Position numbers and translations under genes: made by a program
Notes under the pieces: model-generated
The model's input: the letters and a program-made list of their open reading frames with translations, nothing else
Told to the model about the DNA's origin: nothing
Databases searched by the model: none
Source of the DNA: Stagonosporopsis chrysanthemi
Lineage: Eukaryota; Ascomycota; Dothideomycetes; Pleosporales; Didymellaceae
Assembly (NCBI GenBank): GCA_022560025.1
Contig: JAFISE010000271.1
Span: forward strand, 1-31,599
Reading direction: 5' to 3'
Length of the DNA: 31,599 nt
Part shown: piece by piece, positions 1 to 11,740 of the stretch
Layout: each line of letters starts with the position of its first letter
Numbering within the stretch: position 1 is the first letter of the stretch

Positions 1-53
1 ACACCACGAGAGATGGGTGGAGGAGGGATAGAAAAACTAAAGGTGGTGGGGGT

Positions 54-109
<56 letters not shown>

Positions 110-372
110 CGTGTGTGGAACGGGTCAGGATTGGGCTGACTCGATAAATGGAAACGAACAGGAAGGGAAAGCGGCGGACTATCCTCGCTTATGGGAACGA
201 GGTGGAGCGGGTGTGTGGGTCCTGTCCCTGGACAGGTTCTGGAAACTTGTCATAGATATGATCTATGTTTCGTATGTCAAGTTCTCTTCGATACATGGCT
301 TGGCTATAACGGGAGAACTAACCCATTTACTAGAACAGATTTGAATCTACAATGCCTGTCTCTTCGTGCAAA
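1..372. other. Left contig end, no gene seen
   Basis: This is the 3' flank of the minus-strand transcription factor gene that ends at 373. It contains a long G homopolymer (see the separate entry) and otherwise mixed sequence. Only short open frames without ATG starts or recognisable motifs are present. I see no gene, RNA or repeat here apart from the G run. Confidence 0.6.
54..107. repeat. 54-nt G homopolymer near the left end
   Basis: An uninterrupted run of 54 G lies 53 bases from the start of the sequence, preceded by G-rich sequence. A similar run sits near the right end. Such runs at contig ends are typical of dark-cycle G calls in two-colour short-read chemistry or of an assembly stopping at a homopolymer. 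The length should not be taken as genomic without checking. Confidence 0.95.
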
Positions 373-2128
373 TCAGGCCCCGCATCCCAAATACCCCTCC
401 CCCAGCTCAACTCCATCAAACGCCCCAGTCTCAAACACATCCACACCCGCCTCCCCGCGTGTCTCCACCTCTTTAGCCTTCATTCCATAGTAAATTGCCG
501 CCCACCTTGTCCTCTTCGCCCAGCTCTCAAACCCCCCATTCTTCACTCTCTCCCCATCCACGCACAACCTCCCCACTTCCTCATACCTCCGGCTCGCCTC
601 CTCCATTACAGCCTCGAAATCAATATACTCCCGCAACAATGTCCCGTCAAAGCCATCGATGTGTACTCCCGTCGCTCGCACCATGACAACGAAGACGTAC
701 GCGAACTGCGCGAACGCGGTGAAGGGAATGCAGAGGTAGCTCGCGACAGGGAGCGCGGTGTATGTGTCGAGGAAGGCGCGGAGGGTGTGGACGCAGGACC
801 AAATCCCGGGGAGATCGGGTGAGAGAGTGAGGAAGGAGGGTTCTGAGAGGGCGATTCGGGCCGTGGATTGGTGGAGGGTGAGGAGGGTGAGGGTTGTAGG
901 GTTTTGAACAAGTTGAGAGGGTGGCGGCATGTTGGTGAGCTGGGTTTGCAGCATTGAAAGAATCTCGGGGATGGGTGTCAGCATGGCTTCGTGGGTTATG
1001 CGCTGGTAGGTTACGAGATGGGCAAGTACGGTTTCGCCTTTCGCCTGTAGTACTTCGAGACAGTCGCCTAGCCATGTGGTCCACGCTGGCACATCGCTTT
1101 TGCGGAAGGAGGTGAAGCTCGTGCTTGCGACCCAAAAGGTGCCCAGCACTGCCCTCCTCTCCTCATCACTGATGGTTTTCGCCGGCTGCGGGATCCCATG
1201 ACTCTGCATGGCGGCTGCCATATGCGCGAGCTCGCACGTCGCTGGGTTGCGGTCCAGGGCCAGGTCCGTAGTGAGCGCCATGCATAAGTGCAGGAGAGAT
1301 GAGTGGCTTGCAGACGTAAATAGGTGAGGATTGTACCATGTGCAGAGGATGAGGAGCGCTTGGAGTATGTCAAGAGATCTTCCGGCGGCGGTGAAGACAC
1401 GGCTTGTGATGCTGGAGATGAGCGTGCTGACAAGGTTCTGTTGGTTCACTGTTTCGTGGAAGTGGGCTACGGCGATGATGGCGCGTAAGACGAACGGGTA
1501 GGGCGCGAAAGATGCTGCTGTGAAGGGAGTGGGAATAAGCACGAAAGGCATGTGTGGTGCCATGACCGTTGCATAGCGGTCAAGCATGGTCTGGGTTTCG
1601 GTCTGGTTTAGGCTGGGGGATGATACGGGATCGGTGTCCTGTATGCTGGAAACCTCCGATTCAAGGGTGATCGTAGGAGTGTTCTGCTGTTCAAGCATTC
1701 CTAGGTCGATTCTCTGCTCTTCGAGCCGTGGGGTGGCGACGGAAGTGGGCTGGGCTGGTTCCGTGGCTGTTGGGGTCCCATCTTGGTAGTGTCTTGTGAT
1801 AAGTGCCTGGGTAAGATTTTCGATCTTCTTCTCTAGATACTGCAGCTGGGTGGCACTTCTATGTGTTATTAGCTTTATGTGCTTACTTTGATGTCGATCT
1901 GCGGTAGGCCATGTCCTGCAATTGTGACTGAGCACGTAAGATATGCTGGTTCCAGCTAAGTCATACTTACGTGACTTTAGTTGACTTTCTTTTTTTCTTG
2001 GTTGGCTCCCTGGGTTGACACTCTTTCCCCAGTCTCGTACATCTATCGCATCCCTCTAGTCCAGGTAGGCGCACGCATTTGCTCTTGGCTTTCACACAGA
2101 TAACACATGACATCTGCTCAACTCTCAT
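373..2128 (-). CDS. Zn(II)2Cys6 binuclear-cluster transcription factor
   Basis: This is a fungal-specific DNA-binding regulator, presumably nuclear; its targets are unknown. The first ATG in frame is at 2128, and the frame is closed by a stop just upstream (2177-2179). Exon 1 (2128-1971) encodes a complete zinc cluster with Cys at residues 8, 11, 18, 27, 30 and 37, the spacing CX2CX6CX8CX2CX6C, followed by a basic Lys/Arg linker. A GTAAGT donor opens the intron at 1970. The best acceptor is at 1859 (112 nt, with CTAAT just upstream), which joins the linker directly to a short coiled coil (LQYLEKKIENLTQAL), as is usual in this family. An acceptor at 1928 (43 nt) also keeps the frame and would add 23 residues. 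Exon 2 carries a long helical middle/C-terminal region like other Zn2Cys6 factors. The total is about 547 residues. It lies upstream-to-tail with the aldo/keto reductase on the same strand, but no regulatory link can be read from the sequence. Confidence 0.85.
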
Positions 2129-2367
2129 TCTGCATTTCAGTGGAAGATGGATGGAGGGAAAAGCTGTTTTGGACAATCAGGTTAAACATGATACGAACCT
2201 ATGACGGGACTTCGAGTTTTGATAGGATGCCTGAACATGCTTAAAGCCGTTATCGCCGAAGTCTCTTTGTCCCTCGGAGCCGCACTATCCAACTTGTCAA
2301 AGTGAATTGGCGATTCTGAAACTGGATTGAGCTACAATGTGCATCCTATCTATACTCTTACTATAGT

Positions 2368-3509
2368 CTAAGCATTGAGATACTTTTCGTGGACACCGCC
2401 GTACCTGTCACCCACGACCGGCAGTGCCTTCATGAAACCGTCCAACTCTTGCATGTCCTCATCCGTCAAATTCACAGCCTTGCTGTTTGCTTTAACTCTC
2501 TCACTCTTGCTAGTTCCGGGGATGGGAATGGCGCCTTGACGGACGACCCAAGCGATAGCTACCTGCGCAGCGGTCCAGTCTTTGTGTTGTGCAAAGCATT
2601 CGATGGCCTGTACGAGCTTTGCATTTTGCTCGAAAGCGTCGGGCTTGAAGCGAGCAAGCATGTGGCGGAAGTCGCTCCCTGGTAGATCAGCGTGCGTGCG
2701 CCATGTGCCAGTAAGGAATCCACGGCCAACAGGGCTGTATGCAATGACAGGAATGTCGACTGTTTCTTGTTCTCAGCGAAAGGGGAAACCGTTGGGTCAT
2801 TGTGAAGCTTACGTTCCTGGCATATTTGCACGATGCCGTTATGCAGGGGATCCGGAGTGAACAAGCTCAGCTCTATCTCTACTGCAGCAATCTTGTGCAC
2901 TGCATTGGCTCTGCGAATTGTGCCTGCGCTGACTTCGCTCAATCCAATGCCACCGATTTTGCCTTCTGCGACAAGTTCAGCGAGCGCCTTAATCGAAACT
3001 TCGATTGGCACATTAGGATCCACTCTTGCCATTTCAAAGACATCGATAGTTTTGATGCCTTTGAGGACTTCATAAGCCTCCTCCACCGAAGCGCGAATAG
3101 CCTCGGGGCTGCCTGCAGGCTCACGAGTGGGAGCGAGTGCACCCTTGATACTCACAACGACTTTTTCTGCATCCTGGGGGTACTTCTCGAAGTAGAAACG
3201 GAGAAGGTGCAAGGAATTGGCTGTAGGTGTGCCATAGTGGATACCCTGCGTGGCTGAATTAGCAGAGAGGCTTCAGTCGTTGATCGAATGTCGCATACAC
3301 CGTTCCAGAGGTTGGCTCCTTCCTCTAAAGCAGTCTTCATGCATCTGCAAGCGGCTTCATAGTCGATCGGTGCCCATGGTAAACTCAGACCTTGGCTGGG
3401 TAAGCAAGGATTTGGTAGCGCTATCAATATGCATACTCATCAGGCCGTACCCAACATTACCAACAGGGCAGCCAGCAACTGATTGTGAAGATGAACTGTT
3501 GGTAGACAT
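2368..3509 (-). CDS. Aldo/keto reductase, pyridoxal-reductase (AKR8) like
   Basis: This is a predicted cytosolic NADPH-dependent oxidoreductase of the TIM-barrel aldo/keto reductase family. The closest recognisable relatives are fungal pyridoxal reductases (Plr1 type), shown by FEKYPQDAEKVVVSIKG and by RVDPNVPIE. There are four exons: 3509-3437, 3390-3299, 3245-2813 and 2759-2368, with introns of 46, 53 and 53 nt. The phases agree throughout and give 329 residues, the normal family length. The ATG at 3509 begins a Ser-rich N-terminus followed by the VGYGLMSL strand. The putative catalytic Tyr is residue 59 and Lys is residue 89 (SIKG). The usual catalytic Asp position is Asn54 (LWNGGIHYG), and the usual His is replaced within FEMARVDP. 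PVIAYSPVGRGFLTG and IPIPGTSKSERVKAN are the C-terminal barrel and cofactor-phosphate motifs. The substrate is not shown by the sequence. Confidence 0.88.
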
Positions 3510-4166
3510 TATGTGAAGCTCAAGAATGCTAGGAGTAGTGTTATGAGTGGAGACGCGCGTTGTGCTGGTTGGGAAGAGAGGAGCTCATGAATCTTATATA
3601 CGTGTGACATTGTAACGGGAGCGGCAGGATGAGCGATAATCCTCGCGCGAGTAGGACTGAAAAAGGATCATGTATGGCGTAGATTCGTTCGTTCCGAAGG
3701 GAACGGCCGTTGGGCAAGCGCCGCTCCCGGTCACATGACCTCCAGCTCAAGGCCCTCTGATGTTCTTCAAACAATGGAGTAAGTGTTTGGGCGTACTTCA
3801 AACACATTTTGACCTGGTCAATTCACACAGTCTCATTCCAGCTAAGATATGAGTCCGGGAACAGTGATGTCGTTGGTCTTCTGAACTTAGATTTCCAGAT
3901 TGGTCTAATAAATACAAGATGCAAAATAATCGATGTTCTCAGAGACTCTATTTCTTCAATCTTTTTGTTTCACAAAACCATACCGGTGATACTATGCATG
4001 TGTTGAGACTGTACGCAATGTAGCGCAAGATGTCCCGCAGATAGGTTGTGTTAAAAGATGTTCTGGAGAGCTATTGACGTCCACTTGAGCGGCAAGAACT
4101 GGGCACACATCGTTTACTGCTTGAATGTTTTTCCAACAGAGCGCACTGGGTATCTATTCCTTCTTT
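3510..4166. other. Intergenic spacer, reductase promoter
   Basis: This is the gap between the reductase start (3509, -) and the stop of the CCDC137-like gene (4167, -). It holds the reductase promoter with its TATA box and the 3' flank of the neighbouring gene. The part from about 3810 to 4080 is relatively A/T-rich. No coding or RNA feature is seen. Confidence 0.55.
3593..3600 (-). promoter_or_regulatory. TATA box of the aldo/keto reductase gene
   Basis: Read on the minus strand, this is TATATAAG. It lies about 85 bases upstream of the reductase ATG at 3509, a normal distance for a fungal TATA element plus a short leader. The match and position are seen in the sequence; the function is inferred. 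Confidence 0.5.
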
Positions 4167-5233
4167 CTAAGCCTTTGGCCTGGAACTGGCTTCCTCTTTT
4201 TTCGCTGCCATCAACTCCCTGTACGTATCAATAATGGTCTTACGCTCCTCGCCCAGCTCTTCCCTTTTCCTTAAACTACCCACCGCATTCGGTACGTTAT
4301 TGACATTGACCTTCGCTCCGTTCTTGACTTTGAAGATCTCCCTCGGCACCTTGCTGAAAGTAGGTGGCGCAGACACAACATCGTGCAACCCCTTCCTCTG
4401 CTCCCTTTTCTTTTTCAAAGCCTCCCATTCATCCTCGCTATGATTGTCCACCTCGCCCGCAACCTTCTTGCGTTTCGGCGCCTTGGTCTTCTTGCCGTTT
4501 GCGCGCAGCCCCGGTGCCGTGTCTTCAGTCTTGTCCTCCCAAATCAGAGCCTGCTCGTCGCGCTCCTCTTCTGCGAGCTCTTCTTCTTCAGCTTCTTTAT
4601 CGCGCAGTCGTGCTTCTTCCTCGCGCCAGCCGGCTTGCAGGCGCTTGAGGCGCTTTTCGTGTTTTGTAACGCGGTGGTCTGCGATGCCAGCAATTTTCCT
4701 GCCAGACTTTGTGATACCGGCGAGTGGAAGGGCGGCGTCAACGCGGGCGCTGTACTCGGCCATGGATTCGCCGGGTTGAATTCTGGGAATCTGCTTTGCT
4801 TCGGCGGTTGAATTCGCTTTGTTCATGTTCGACTTTGTGTCGTTGTCTGAGCCTGCGGCTGAATCCGCGCTTTGCTGAGCTGCACGCTTCGCTGCTGCTT
4901 TCTGCTTCCTGGAGAGCACGAGGCCGTCGTCGAGGGCTGAACGCTTTTTGTTGGCGCCAACACCGGCCTGCGAGAAGGCCATCAGCCTTTGGAAGGCTTT
5001 TGGGGTGTCATCCTGCCCATATCCTTCGATGTGTGCTGTCTTTCGCTTCTTCGATTTTGCGTTGGTGTTTGCAGTCTTGCCTTTGCCGACTGGAAGCGGC
5101 GCGGCACGAGACGTGGGCGGTAGGTCGAAGCTGCGCGATTTTAGTAGAGGGCCAGGAGGGCGTTGGATGCTGTGCACGCATTCAGAACATACTCTTGTGC
5201 ATCACCTGCCTTGCGCTTGTGCTTGTGCGGCAT
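4167..5233 (-). CDS. CCDC137-like basic nucleolar protein
   Basis: This is a highly charged, Lys/Glu-rich 334-residue protein, probably nucleolar; its exact role is unknown. Exon 1 (5233-5193) starts at the ATG and encodes MPHKHKRKAGDAQ. A GTATGT donor at 5192 and the acceptor at 5131, preceded by a perfect TACTAAA branch site, remove 62 nt. Splicing continues in frame into FDLPPTSRAAPLPVGKGK. An NLS-like run (KSKKRKTAH) lies near the N-terminus. A Glu/Arg coiled coil covers roughly residues 165-205, and basic patches (KKTKAPKRKKV) follow. The C-terminal arrangement, PPTFSKVPREIF followed by LRKREELGEERKTIIDTYRE, resembles the end of animal CCDC137, which is known as a nucleolar/chromosome-periphery protein. 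That family call is inference from motif resemblance. It is head-to-head with the AIM6-like gene across 1.4 kb. Confidence 0.7.
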
Positions 5234-6650
5234 TGTTGCGGTTACCTGTTGTGGAGTTCAGACGATCAGATATGCCGTGTCGCAAAACTTCCGCACAATT
5301 GTTGCAGGGATCCGGAGTTAAGCTTTTTGGGTGGACCTTAGCCCCATTGACCGCATCAAGGCTTCGTTCACCCCACCTACACCAGCTTCACAACGGAGTT
5401 CAGCCAAATTGAGGGTCGACACTCCGGTACGCACATTGTGGCTTGGATGGTGTCATGCAAAGTCACGCTCTGGCTCTCTAGCCGCGGAGACACCGACTCG
5501 AGGTTCCTTCCCCACAAAGTCTAGACCGTGACACACACAGCGCTGGTATTTGGAACATACGGAGAGCCGCCCGTCAGTTTCAAAGCCTCACAGATGCGCG
5601 AGACATTAGAGAACAACGTGCGAGGCTTCTCACGGATGTTTGCGACATTGGGTTGATTTCTAAAAGTTTGGATCCATGGCTGTTTGCCGCTGCCTTTTCC
5701 GTCAGGCTGCAAGCACGACGCCGGCCCTTTGTCGTGATTGCCCCATCTACAAGAACACCAAGAAGTAACACCGAAAGCTTCGAGGGAGTAAAGATGATCT
5801 TGTTGCCATCTCCAAGCATGTCCGCGAACGGTATTCGTTGCTGTGCGCTCGTGCTGCTGATCGCCTATCGTCTGTCTGCGTGACAGCATCGCTTCCCAGA
5901 TTTTTCGAGTCCTAGCAGCAGACCAGCTGCACTCCTGCAAACCACACGCCAAAGATCCTCCTCGTGTTGCGAGTTCGAGGCTGTCAATTCTACCGCTCAC
6001 CCTTGGCAGTGTAAGTCCGTAGAACTATTGCACCAATCAGACCGTCTGCTGCCGCTACGTGCATCAAGGTAGGCCCATCGCGACAAGCTCGGCGCACACC
6101 ACGAGGGCCAGAGCAGACGCCGCACATTGACGGCTTGGGTGCCCGCCACAAGCTTGATTGAGTGCATAATAGATCAAGCAATCGCCATACCGTATCGCTC
6201 AATCTACCAGCGTTCTCATCGTCGTACGGCTCTGACGGCCAGCGAAACAAAGCACAAACCAAGCGCGACACGCAGCGCTTCCTATCACCAGCACCAGTGG
6301 ACCCTGACTGCGCGACTTTCTGTTCTTATCAAGCGATTGCGGACAACGGACCGTTCGTGATTCAGCGCTACTGCTTTCTCGGTTCGGGATAGACTGGGGT
6401 TAGGGTCGTGGAAGTCTGGATCGTCCACCCCAAGTGGTGGCGCCGTTCTGAGTATCGTTTCGGAAGGTGTCCAACGTTGCGACGAGCTCGAGAATTCCCG
6501 TCGCGGGCATATATACAGCCCGTTCGGCCCTCGATTTTAGTGTTTGATCTTTTATACCTTCACCTTGTCGTTCAGTCAGCACGCGGATTTCTTGTCCACC
6601 CGTGCAGCCTGCCAGGGTCTGATCACTGCAGGGATCGACAGTCATCTGCC
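5234..6650. other. Divergent intergenic region, CCDC137-like / AIM6-like
   Basis: This is about 1.4 kb between two divergently transcribed genes. It contains a CCAATCA box (6033-6039) and a TATATA near the right-hand gene. Open frames up to 159 codons occur on the minus strand (about 5521-6000), but they match nothing I recognise and have no splice or start context. No RNA gene or repeat is evident. It is long for a fungal promoter, so an unannotated transcript cannot be excluded. Confidence 0.5.
6510..6515 (+). promoter_or_regulatory. Possible TATA box of the AIM6-like gene
   Basis: TATATA followed by C lies about 135 bases upstream of the ATG at 6651. The position is reasonable for a fungal core promoter, but a short A/T hexamer alone is weak evidence. 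Confidence 0.35.
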
Positions 6651-8202
6651 ATGGCTTCCGACAGCGCCGAATTGCGGGTAGCCTCACCAAGCGCGCAGCC
6701 TCTCTTGCGCAATCATCTTACATCCGATTTCGTCATCTCGCCGGCGAAAAGTCCAGTTCCTGGCAAAGAGTTCTCAACGGTCACAGAAAGGGCCTTGGAG
6801 GATGGCGACATTTCAGATCTGGACAGCGAGGCGTCATTAGGATCTCATCCCACGTTCTGGGGTCGGTGCTTGATGGCAGTCCGGAGGAGACGGCCTTCTT
6901 TCCCAGGAGCCGACTATGAGAGTGCAAGATTACCAGCTTTCGAGAAGAGGAGGAGAACAAGGAAGTATGTCTGGAGGAAGAGACACGGCGCTTGGGGATG
7001 TCTGGGAGTAGTAGGCTTCATCTTGCTGTTCTTGTAAGTCTTCCTTGATCCGCGGACTGCCGTGTATACGATATACGCAGCCGTGGCATAGCAGGCTAAA
7101 CCAACAACGTGCTAATAATCCCAGTGGATGTGTGCATATTGTCAACGTGTTCCTTGGGTACCTTCCCGTATTCCACGATGACCCTGCCGCTGTCGCTCTG
7201 GACTGGACCCAACCCAATAAGGCCTCCGCAGACATGGCATCCTACCTCCTGGATATCACCAAGGATGTGACTCCGATTCCCTGCCACTCTCATAACGACT
7301 ACTGGCGACGTGTGCCCCTTTACGATGCACTTCGCTGGGGCTGCACCGGCGTGGAAGCAGACGTCTGGCTATTTGATGAGGATCTCTTTGTTGGTCACAG
7401 CACACACGCTTTGACGCAAAACCGCACTTTCCGCTCCATGTACGTGGATCCTTTGGTCAAGATGCTAGACCATAAGAACGAAAACACTACCTTCCTGTCT
7501 GCCACGGACCTTAATTCGACCGACAAGTTCGGCGTCTTCGAAACCGCGCCCCAACAAACCCTCGTCCTCCTTGTCGACTTCAAAAACAACGGCTCCCAGA
7601 TCTTCCCATATGTTAGCGACCAAATCTCCGCGCTGCGTGAAAAAGGCTACCTCACATACTACGACGGGAGTCGCACGATCTCGGGTCCCATCACCGTCGT
7701 CGCAACCGGCAACGCACCCTTTGATATGGTCGTCGCCAACACCACCTACCGCGACATATTTTTCGATGCACCACTCGACAGGATGTACGTCGACCCCGGC
7801 ACCGACGAGAGCCAGGACCAGACCCAATATGACGATACCAACACAACGTCTTCTTCATCCATCAGCACAGGCCAAGGTACAGTCGGCACCACGCCGTCCA
7901 GCCACTTCGACAGCACGAACAGCTTCTACGCCTCCACCAACTTCAAGAAATCTATTGGCCGCATATGGTGGGGCCATATCAGCGGTACCCAACGAGAGTT
8001 GATCCGTGGCCAAATCAAGGGCGCGCACGAGCGCGGGCTGAAAGTAAGATACTGGGGCGCGCCGAAGTGGCCGGTTGCGCTGAGGAACAGGATCTGGTGG
8101 GATCTCGTGGAGATGGGGGCGGATTACCTCAATGGCGATGATCTCGTAGGGATGACGCGGTTTGATTGGGGGTTCAGGCGGCATTGGGGGTGGATGGAGT
8201 AG
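6651..8202 (+). CDS. AIM6-like membrane PLC/GDPD-type phosphodiesterase
   Basis: This is a predicted 486-residue type II membrane protein with a glycerophosphodiesterase-like (PI-PLC-type TIM barrel) domain. It belongs to the fungal AIM6 (altered inheritance of mitochondria 6) family, whose reaction is not established. The ATG at 6651 has a good context (CTGCCATGG). Exon 1 ends at 7033, and an intron at 7034-7124 (91 nt, GTAAGT donor, GCTAATAAT branch, CCAG acceptor) falls inside the membrane-segment coding sequence. Residues 1-114 are polar with a basic cluster (EKRRRTRKYVWRKR). The membrane segment is about 115-140. The catalytic-type motifs follow: CHSHND (His184), GVEADVWL (Glu205, Asp207, probable metal ligands) and LFVGHS (His219). 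A Ser/Thr-rich low-complexity insert lies near residues 360-385. The C-terminal half keeps barrel motifs such as VRYWGAPKWP. Localisation is inferred from the membrane anchor. Confidence 0.88.
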
Positions 8203-8473
8203 GTGGTGAGGAGACGAGTGGCACGATACAACGAACGATGATTCACGAGCATTACGACGGCGTTTGGTGTTTGATACCCGGCTTGAAAGGGCTTTTCGAT
8301 GTGGGCAAGGAGCACCGGGTCGCGAATTGATAGACTAGCATTAGATCTAGAGCGCACCCGCAATCACACTTTCACACAACACGCGCCACTCAGCTCAACT
8401 TGACTCAATGCATACCCCGCCATTTACGCTCTATCTCGACACCCCTTCCCTTGCCCCAGTGCAGTGCACCACC

Positions 8474-11212
8474 CTACGCAATGTAAGCATACAACCCATC
8501 ATCCTCCCTCTCCAAAAACTCCTTCTCAATCAACCGATCAATATTCCGCTTGATCCCGCTGACCTCCAACGTGCCCCTAGTCCGGGTCGCCTTGATCGTC
8601 TCGGCCACCAGCTCCGCATGACTGATCCTCTTGCGCGCCTTCAGGATCCTCACAATCGCCGCCTGCGTCTCATAGTTGCGGTCGGCAGCGACGCGCTCGT
8701 GGGTCTCTTTGTTCTCGGCGGCTGTTTCTTTCAGCTGCACCGTGTTGATTTTGATGCGGTATTTGGCGTCGCTGAAGGAGGTGTTGAGCGTAAAGGTGTC
8801 GGTTGGGGCGATTTCGCGGCCCTTGGGGTGCTTGGTTAGGGGCCGCAGTTTCGCACACGCGAGGGATTGGAGGGTGCGGTTTAGTTCTGCGGGGGCTGGG
8901 GAGGGGTTAGCACGTGGATCTCTTAAGGTGAGGGGAGGGGAGGGGGCATGTACGTAGACCGGTGGCTTCACGCAGGTAGTTGTAGTCGATATGTTCGTCT
9001 GCAGGTTTGCCGTTGAAGAGTAGCAGGACGATGGCTTGGAAGGAGGAAACGACAAGTTCCTTGTTTCCCCTGGGGAATTTGGCTTTCAGCTGGCAGTGGG
9101 CAAGGGAGTGTTTGAGTTCGAGTTTGCGCCCGGAGTGCTTGGATTTGTAATGCTCTTCGAATTTGTCGATAGCGGTCTTGATCTGGGTAGGGATGATGAC
9201 GGGGACGGTCGGGTAGGTTGGCCATGAGGATGCAGAGAGAATGCTGACGTTGAGATCAAGGCTTTCCTTCTGGCCGCGTTCTTCGCATATGGTCTTGTAG
9301 GAAGCCATTTCTTCACGGGATAGCTCAACGTCGCGGAACATCTGCTCGAGGTTGGCCGTAAAGCCTGCGCCGCATTCTGTATGGTGTTAGTACGACATCT
9401 GCAAGGCCACTGAACAAAAACCTTACCTGTCTTGAGTCTTGACAGCATACTTCTCTCAGCATCTGCACTGGCACTTCTGCCCATCAACAGACGTCTCGCC
9501 AAATCCTTCTTGTAGAATGCCTCAAACACGGCCTTGCCGTGCACGAAGCGGAAGAGATCTAATACTTGATCCAGCTGGTTGTTGACTTCAGTGTCCTCAT
9601 CGTAGATGGCATCTTCATTGTCCTCCTCCACCTCCGCTACCTCTACCTTCGTCGATGTTCGTCGGCTGAGTCGTGCAGGAATAGCCTTCGCGCCTCCGCG
9701 CAGCAACATATCAACATACTTGGCGATCATTTCACCAGTCTTGGAGTTATCTGTTCCCCAGCTTGCGCTGGTCTTTTTCGTCTTGTTCATGAAGGCTTCA
9801 AAGGATTCGCGCAATCCATGACCAAGCTCATCATTGCGGTGGAAAGAGACTTTCCAGAAAGTGTCCAGTTGCTTTTTGAGTGTCAAAAGCTGAACGACCA
9901 TGTTTTCTTGGTCTTTCTCGTTGAAAACGATGGCTGTGCCTTCGTCATCGATCCACTTCGTAAAGGCAGGTCGCAGCTTGTTGCCCAATCTCCGTCGCTC
10001 GAGGAGAGAGTACAGCAGCTCGAGATCGTCTACGGAGTTCGCCTCCAGTAAGTCTGCAAATTCATCTTGATTGATGAGTCGCTCCTCTTTCCTTGAGATG
10101 AGATGGTCTTCAAGCAATGTAAGAAGATCACGTTTCGTTGTGTTTGGCAGCATATACAGCTCCGCTCTCTGCATCTCACGATCCATCAGCGCTCTTGCGC
10201 TACGGACATACTCAGATAGCGACTTTTGCTCGCTCTCAGCATCCGCCCATTTCATTACGTACTCCTGGCTGAGCTCTAGCAGCCGTGGCTCGAAATGCTC
10301 GGTGTAAACGTGCATATCATGGAACATATCGATTGTCTTTTTGAACACATCGCTATCCAGGTCACCGCCTATTCGATCAGCAGCGACCAGATCGCAAGCG
10401 CCGTCGACAATGCGAGGGTTGAGCTTCGCGTGCTCAAAGATGATCGAACGGAAGAGACCGATCGAGACCGTGCGGAGGGACTCATGCCGAGGGAGCAAGT
10501 ATGACCGGTCGAGGTAGCAGAAAATCCAGTCGAGATACTGCACCTGGTCGTGCCATGTAGCCCAGGCCTGGAGCGTGGCCCGCAAAACGTCAACGTTTGT
10601 GCGGACGAGGCTCTCTTTGACCTTGCTCTTCAGTGCACCACCCACATACTCCTTGCATTTCCTAATGAGCCTCTCCTTGACGTCTCGTGCCATGTTTTGC
10701 CGGCAGAGGTTCTCGACGCCGCGATAGAGTTCCTCCAGACTGAAGTCGATCTCGCCCTGCTGGAAGATGGTGTCCAGCGCAGCCTCGATCTTCTGCCATG
10801 TCTGCTCGAGAAAGGCTTTGGGGTCGACTTTGCGTATCGGCCTGAAATTCTTGACCATCAGCCGTTTGGGCCCGGTGTTGGCTCCGACGTTGGGCGCTGT
10901 CTTGCGGATGATGCCATTGCGAGGCTTCGCAGGACTGTTGTCCGGGCTCGAGGTGATGTCGACGATCTCTTTGCCGTTTGGCACGCTCGCCCGCTTGCTG
11001 GGAAAGCTGTACATTTCGGAGGTGCTCATGATGTTTGTTGCGACGGGTGTGGCGGCGTCCCGAGGGGAGCTCTCGCGGCGGCTGCGTTTGTTCGTGGGGG
11101 ACAGCGGAGCGGCGGCGGTCGAGTTGGGCTTCTGCTGTGCGGTGAAGGACAGCTTCTGTTGCGTGGAAACCGAGTGCTTCCGTTTCAGCGTGCCAGGGTC
11201 GGCGGAGGACAT
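8474..11212 (-). CDS. cul4: Cullin-4, scaffold of CRL4 ubiquitin ligase
   Basis: This is the scaffold subunit of a nuclear cullin-RING E3 ligase; cullin-4 binds a DDB1-type adaptor at its N-terminus and Rbx1 at its C-terminus. There are three exons: 11212-9427, 9376-8954 and 8895-8474. Intron 1 is 50 nt with a perfect TACTAAC branch. Intron 2 is best read as 58 nt (donor at 8953, CTAAC branch, acceptor at 8896), which keeps the family spacing before ELNRTLQSLACAK. The product is 876 residues. A polar, Ser/Thr/Lys-rich tail of about 130 residues with KRSRRESSP precedes the cullin repeats, as in cullin-4B-type proteins. The cullin-homology region is clear (LKTECGAGFTANLEQMF, HPKGREI). The C-terminal winged-helix NEDD8 site is AAIVRILKARK, with Lys822 as the expected modified lysine, ending in YAYIA. 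A NEDD8-ligase gene, DCN1, lies at the right end of the window. Confidence 0.95.
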
Positions 11213-11740
11213 TGAACTATGTGCTGGCGTGCGGAGCTATCGAGGTGCACGTTGATAGAGCTCGGCTGCTAGGATGACGCGCTGGCGCTAGTGCAGTAGC
11301 TGCATGCTTCAATAATGATATCAGTATCGTCAGGACGTGTCCACGAGCGAAATGTCAAGCAAATGCCAAAAACAATAAAATCCAAGAAGGCTTTGAGATC
11401 GAAAGCATACGCAGCCGTCCCGTGCCGACGCAGATCTCATCTCGCTTTGTGTAACTCTACGCACTTCAGGGCACTCTCGTTATCGGAGATAACGGCAATA
11501 AGTTTCAGTCTTCCAGCAGTCGTACAAGTAAGGTAATATATGTACACAGCCAGTGAAACGACGAACATCTGGAATTCCATCGTACAAGAAAATCATGAAA
11601 CCCTACACAACGCTTGCTCGCACTGTCTCGGTATATAGAACGCCGAAGCGCCCGCTGTAGTCGCCGCTCCAGCTATGAAGTGACGAGAGTGACAACAGAA
11701 ATGATATGCACCGTGAAGGTGCTGCACACATGCTGTAAAA
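11213..11740. other. Intergenic spacer, cullin-4 promoter / Scc3 3' flank
   Basis: This is a gap of 528 bases between the cullin-4 start (11212, -) and the Scc3 stop (11741, -). It must contain the cullin-4 promoter and the Scc3 terminator region. No TATA box at a convincing distance, no RNA gene and no repeat is visible. Confidence 0.55.

Noticed and set aside
54..107. G run considered as telomeric repeat
   Set aside because: A pure G homopolymer is not the TTAGGG repeat of filamentous ascomycetes.
5521..6000. Minus-strand open frame of 159 codons in the CCDC137-like/AIM6-like spacer
   Set aside because: No domain, signal peptide or splice support; competing frames overlap it.
10550..11215. 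Plus-strand open frame antisense to the cullin-4 N-terminus
   Set aside because: It is the mirror of codon bias in a real gene; the translation is Val/Gly/Arg-rich without motifs.
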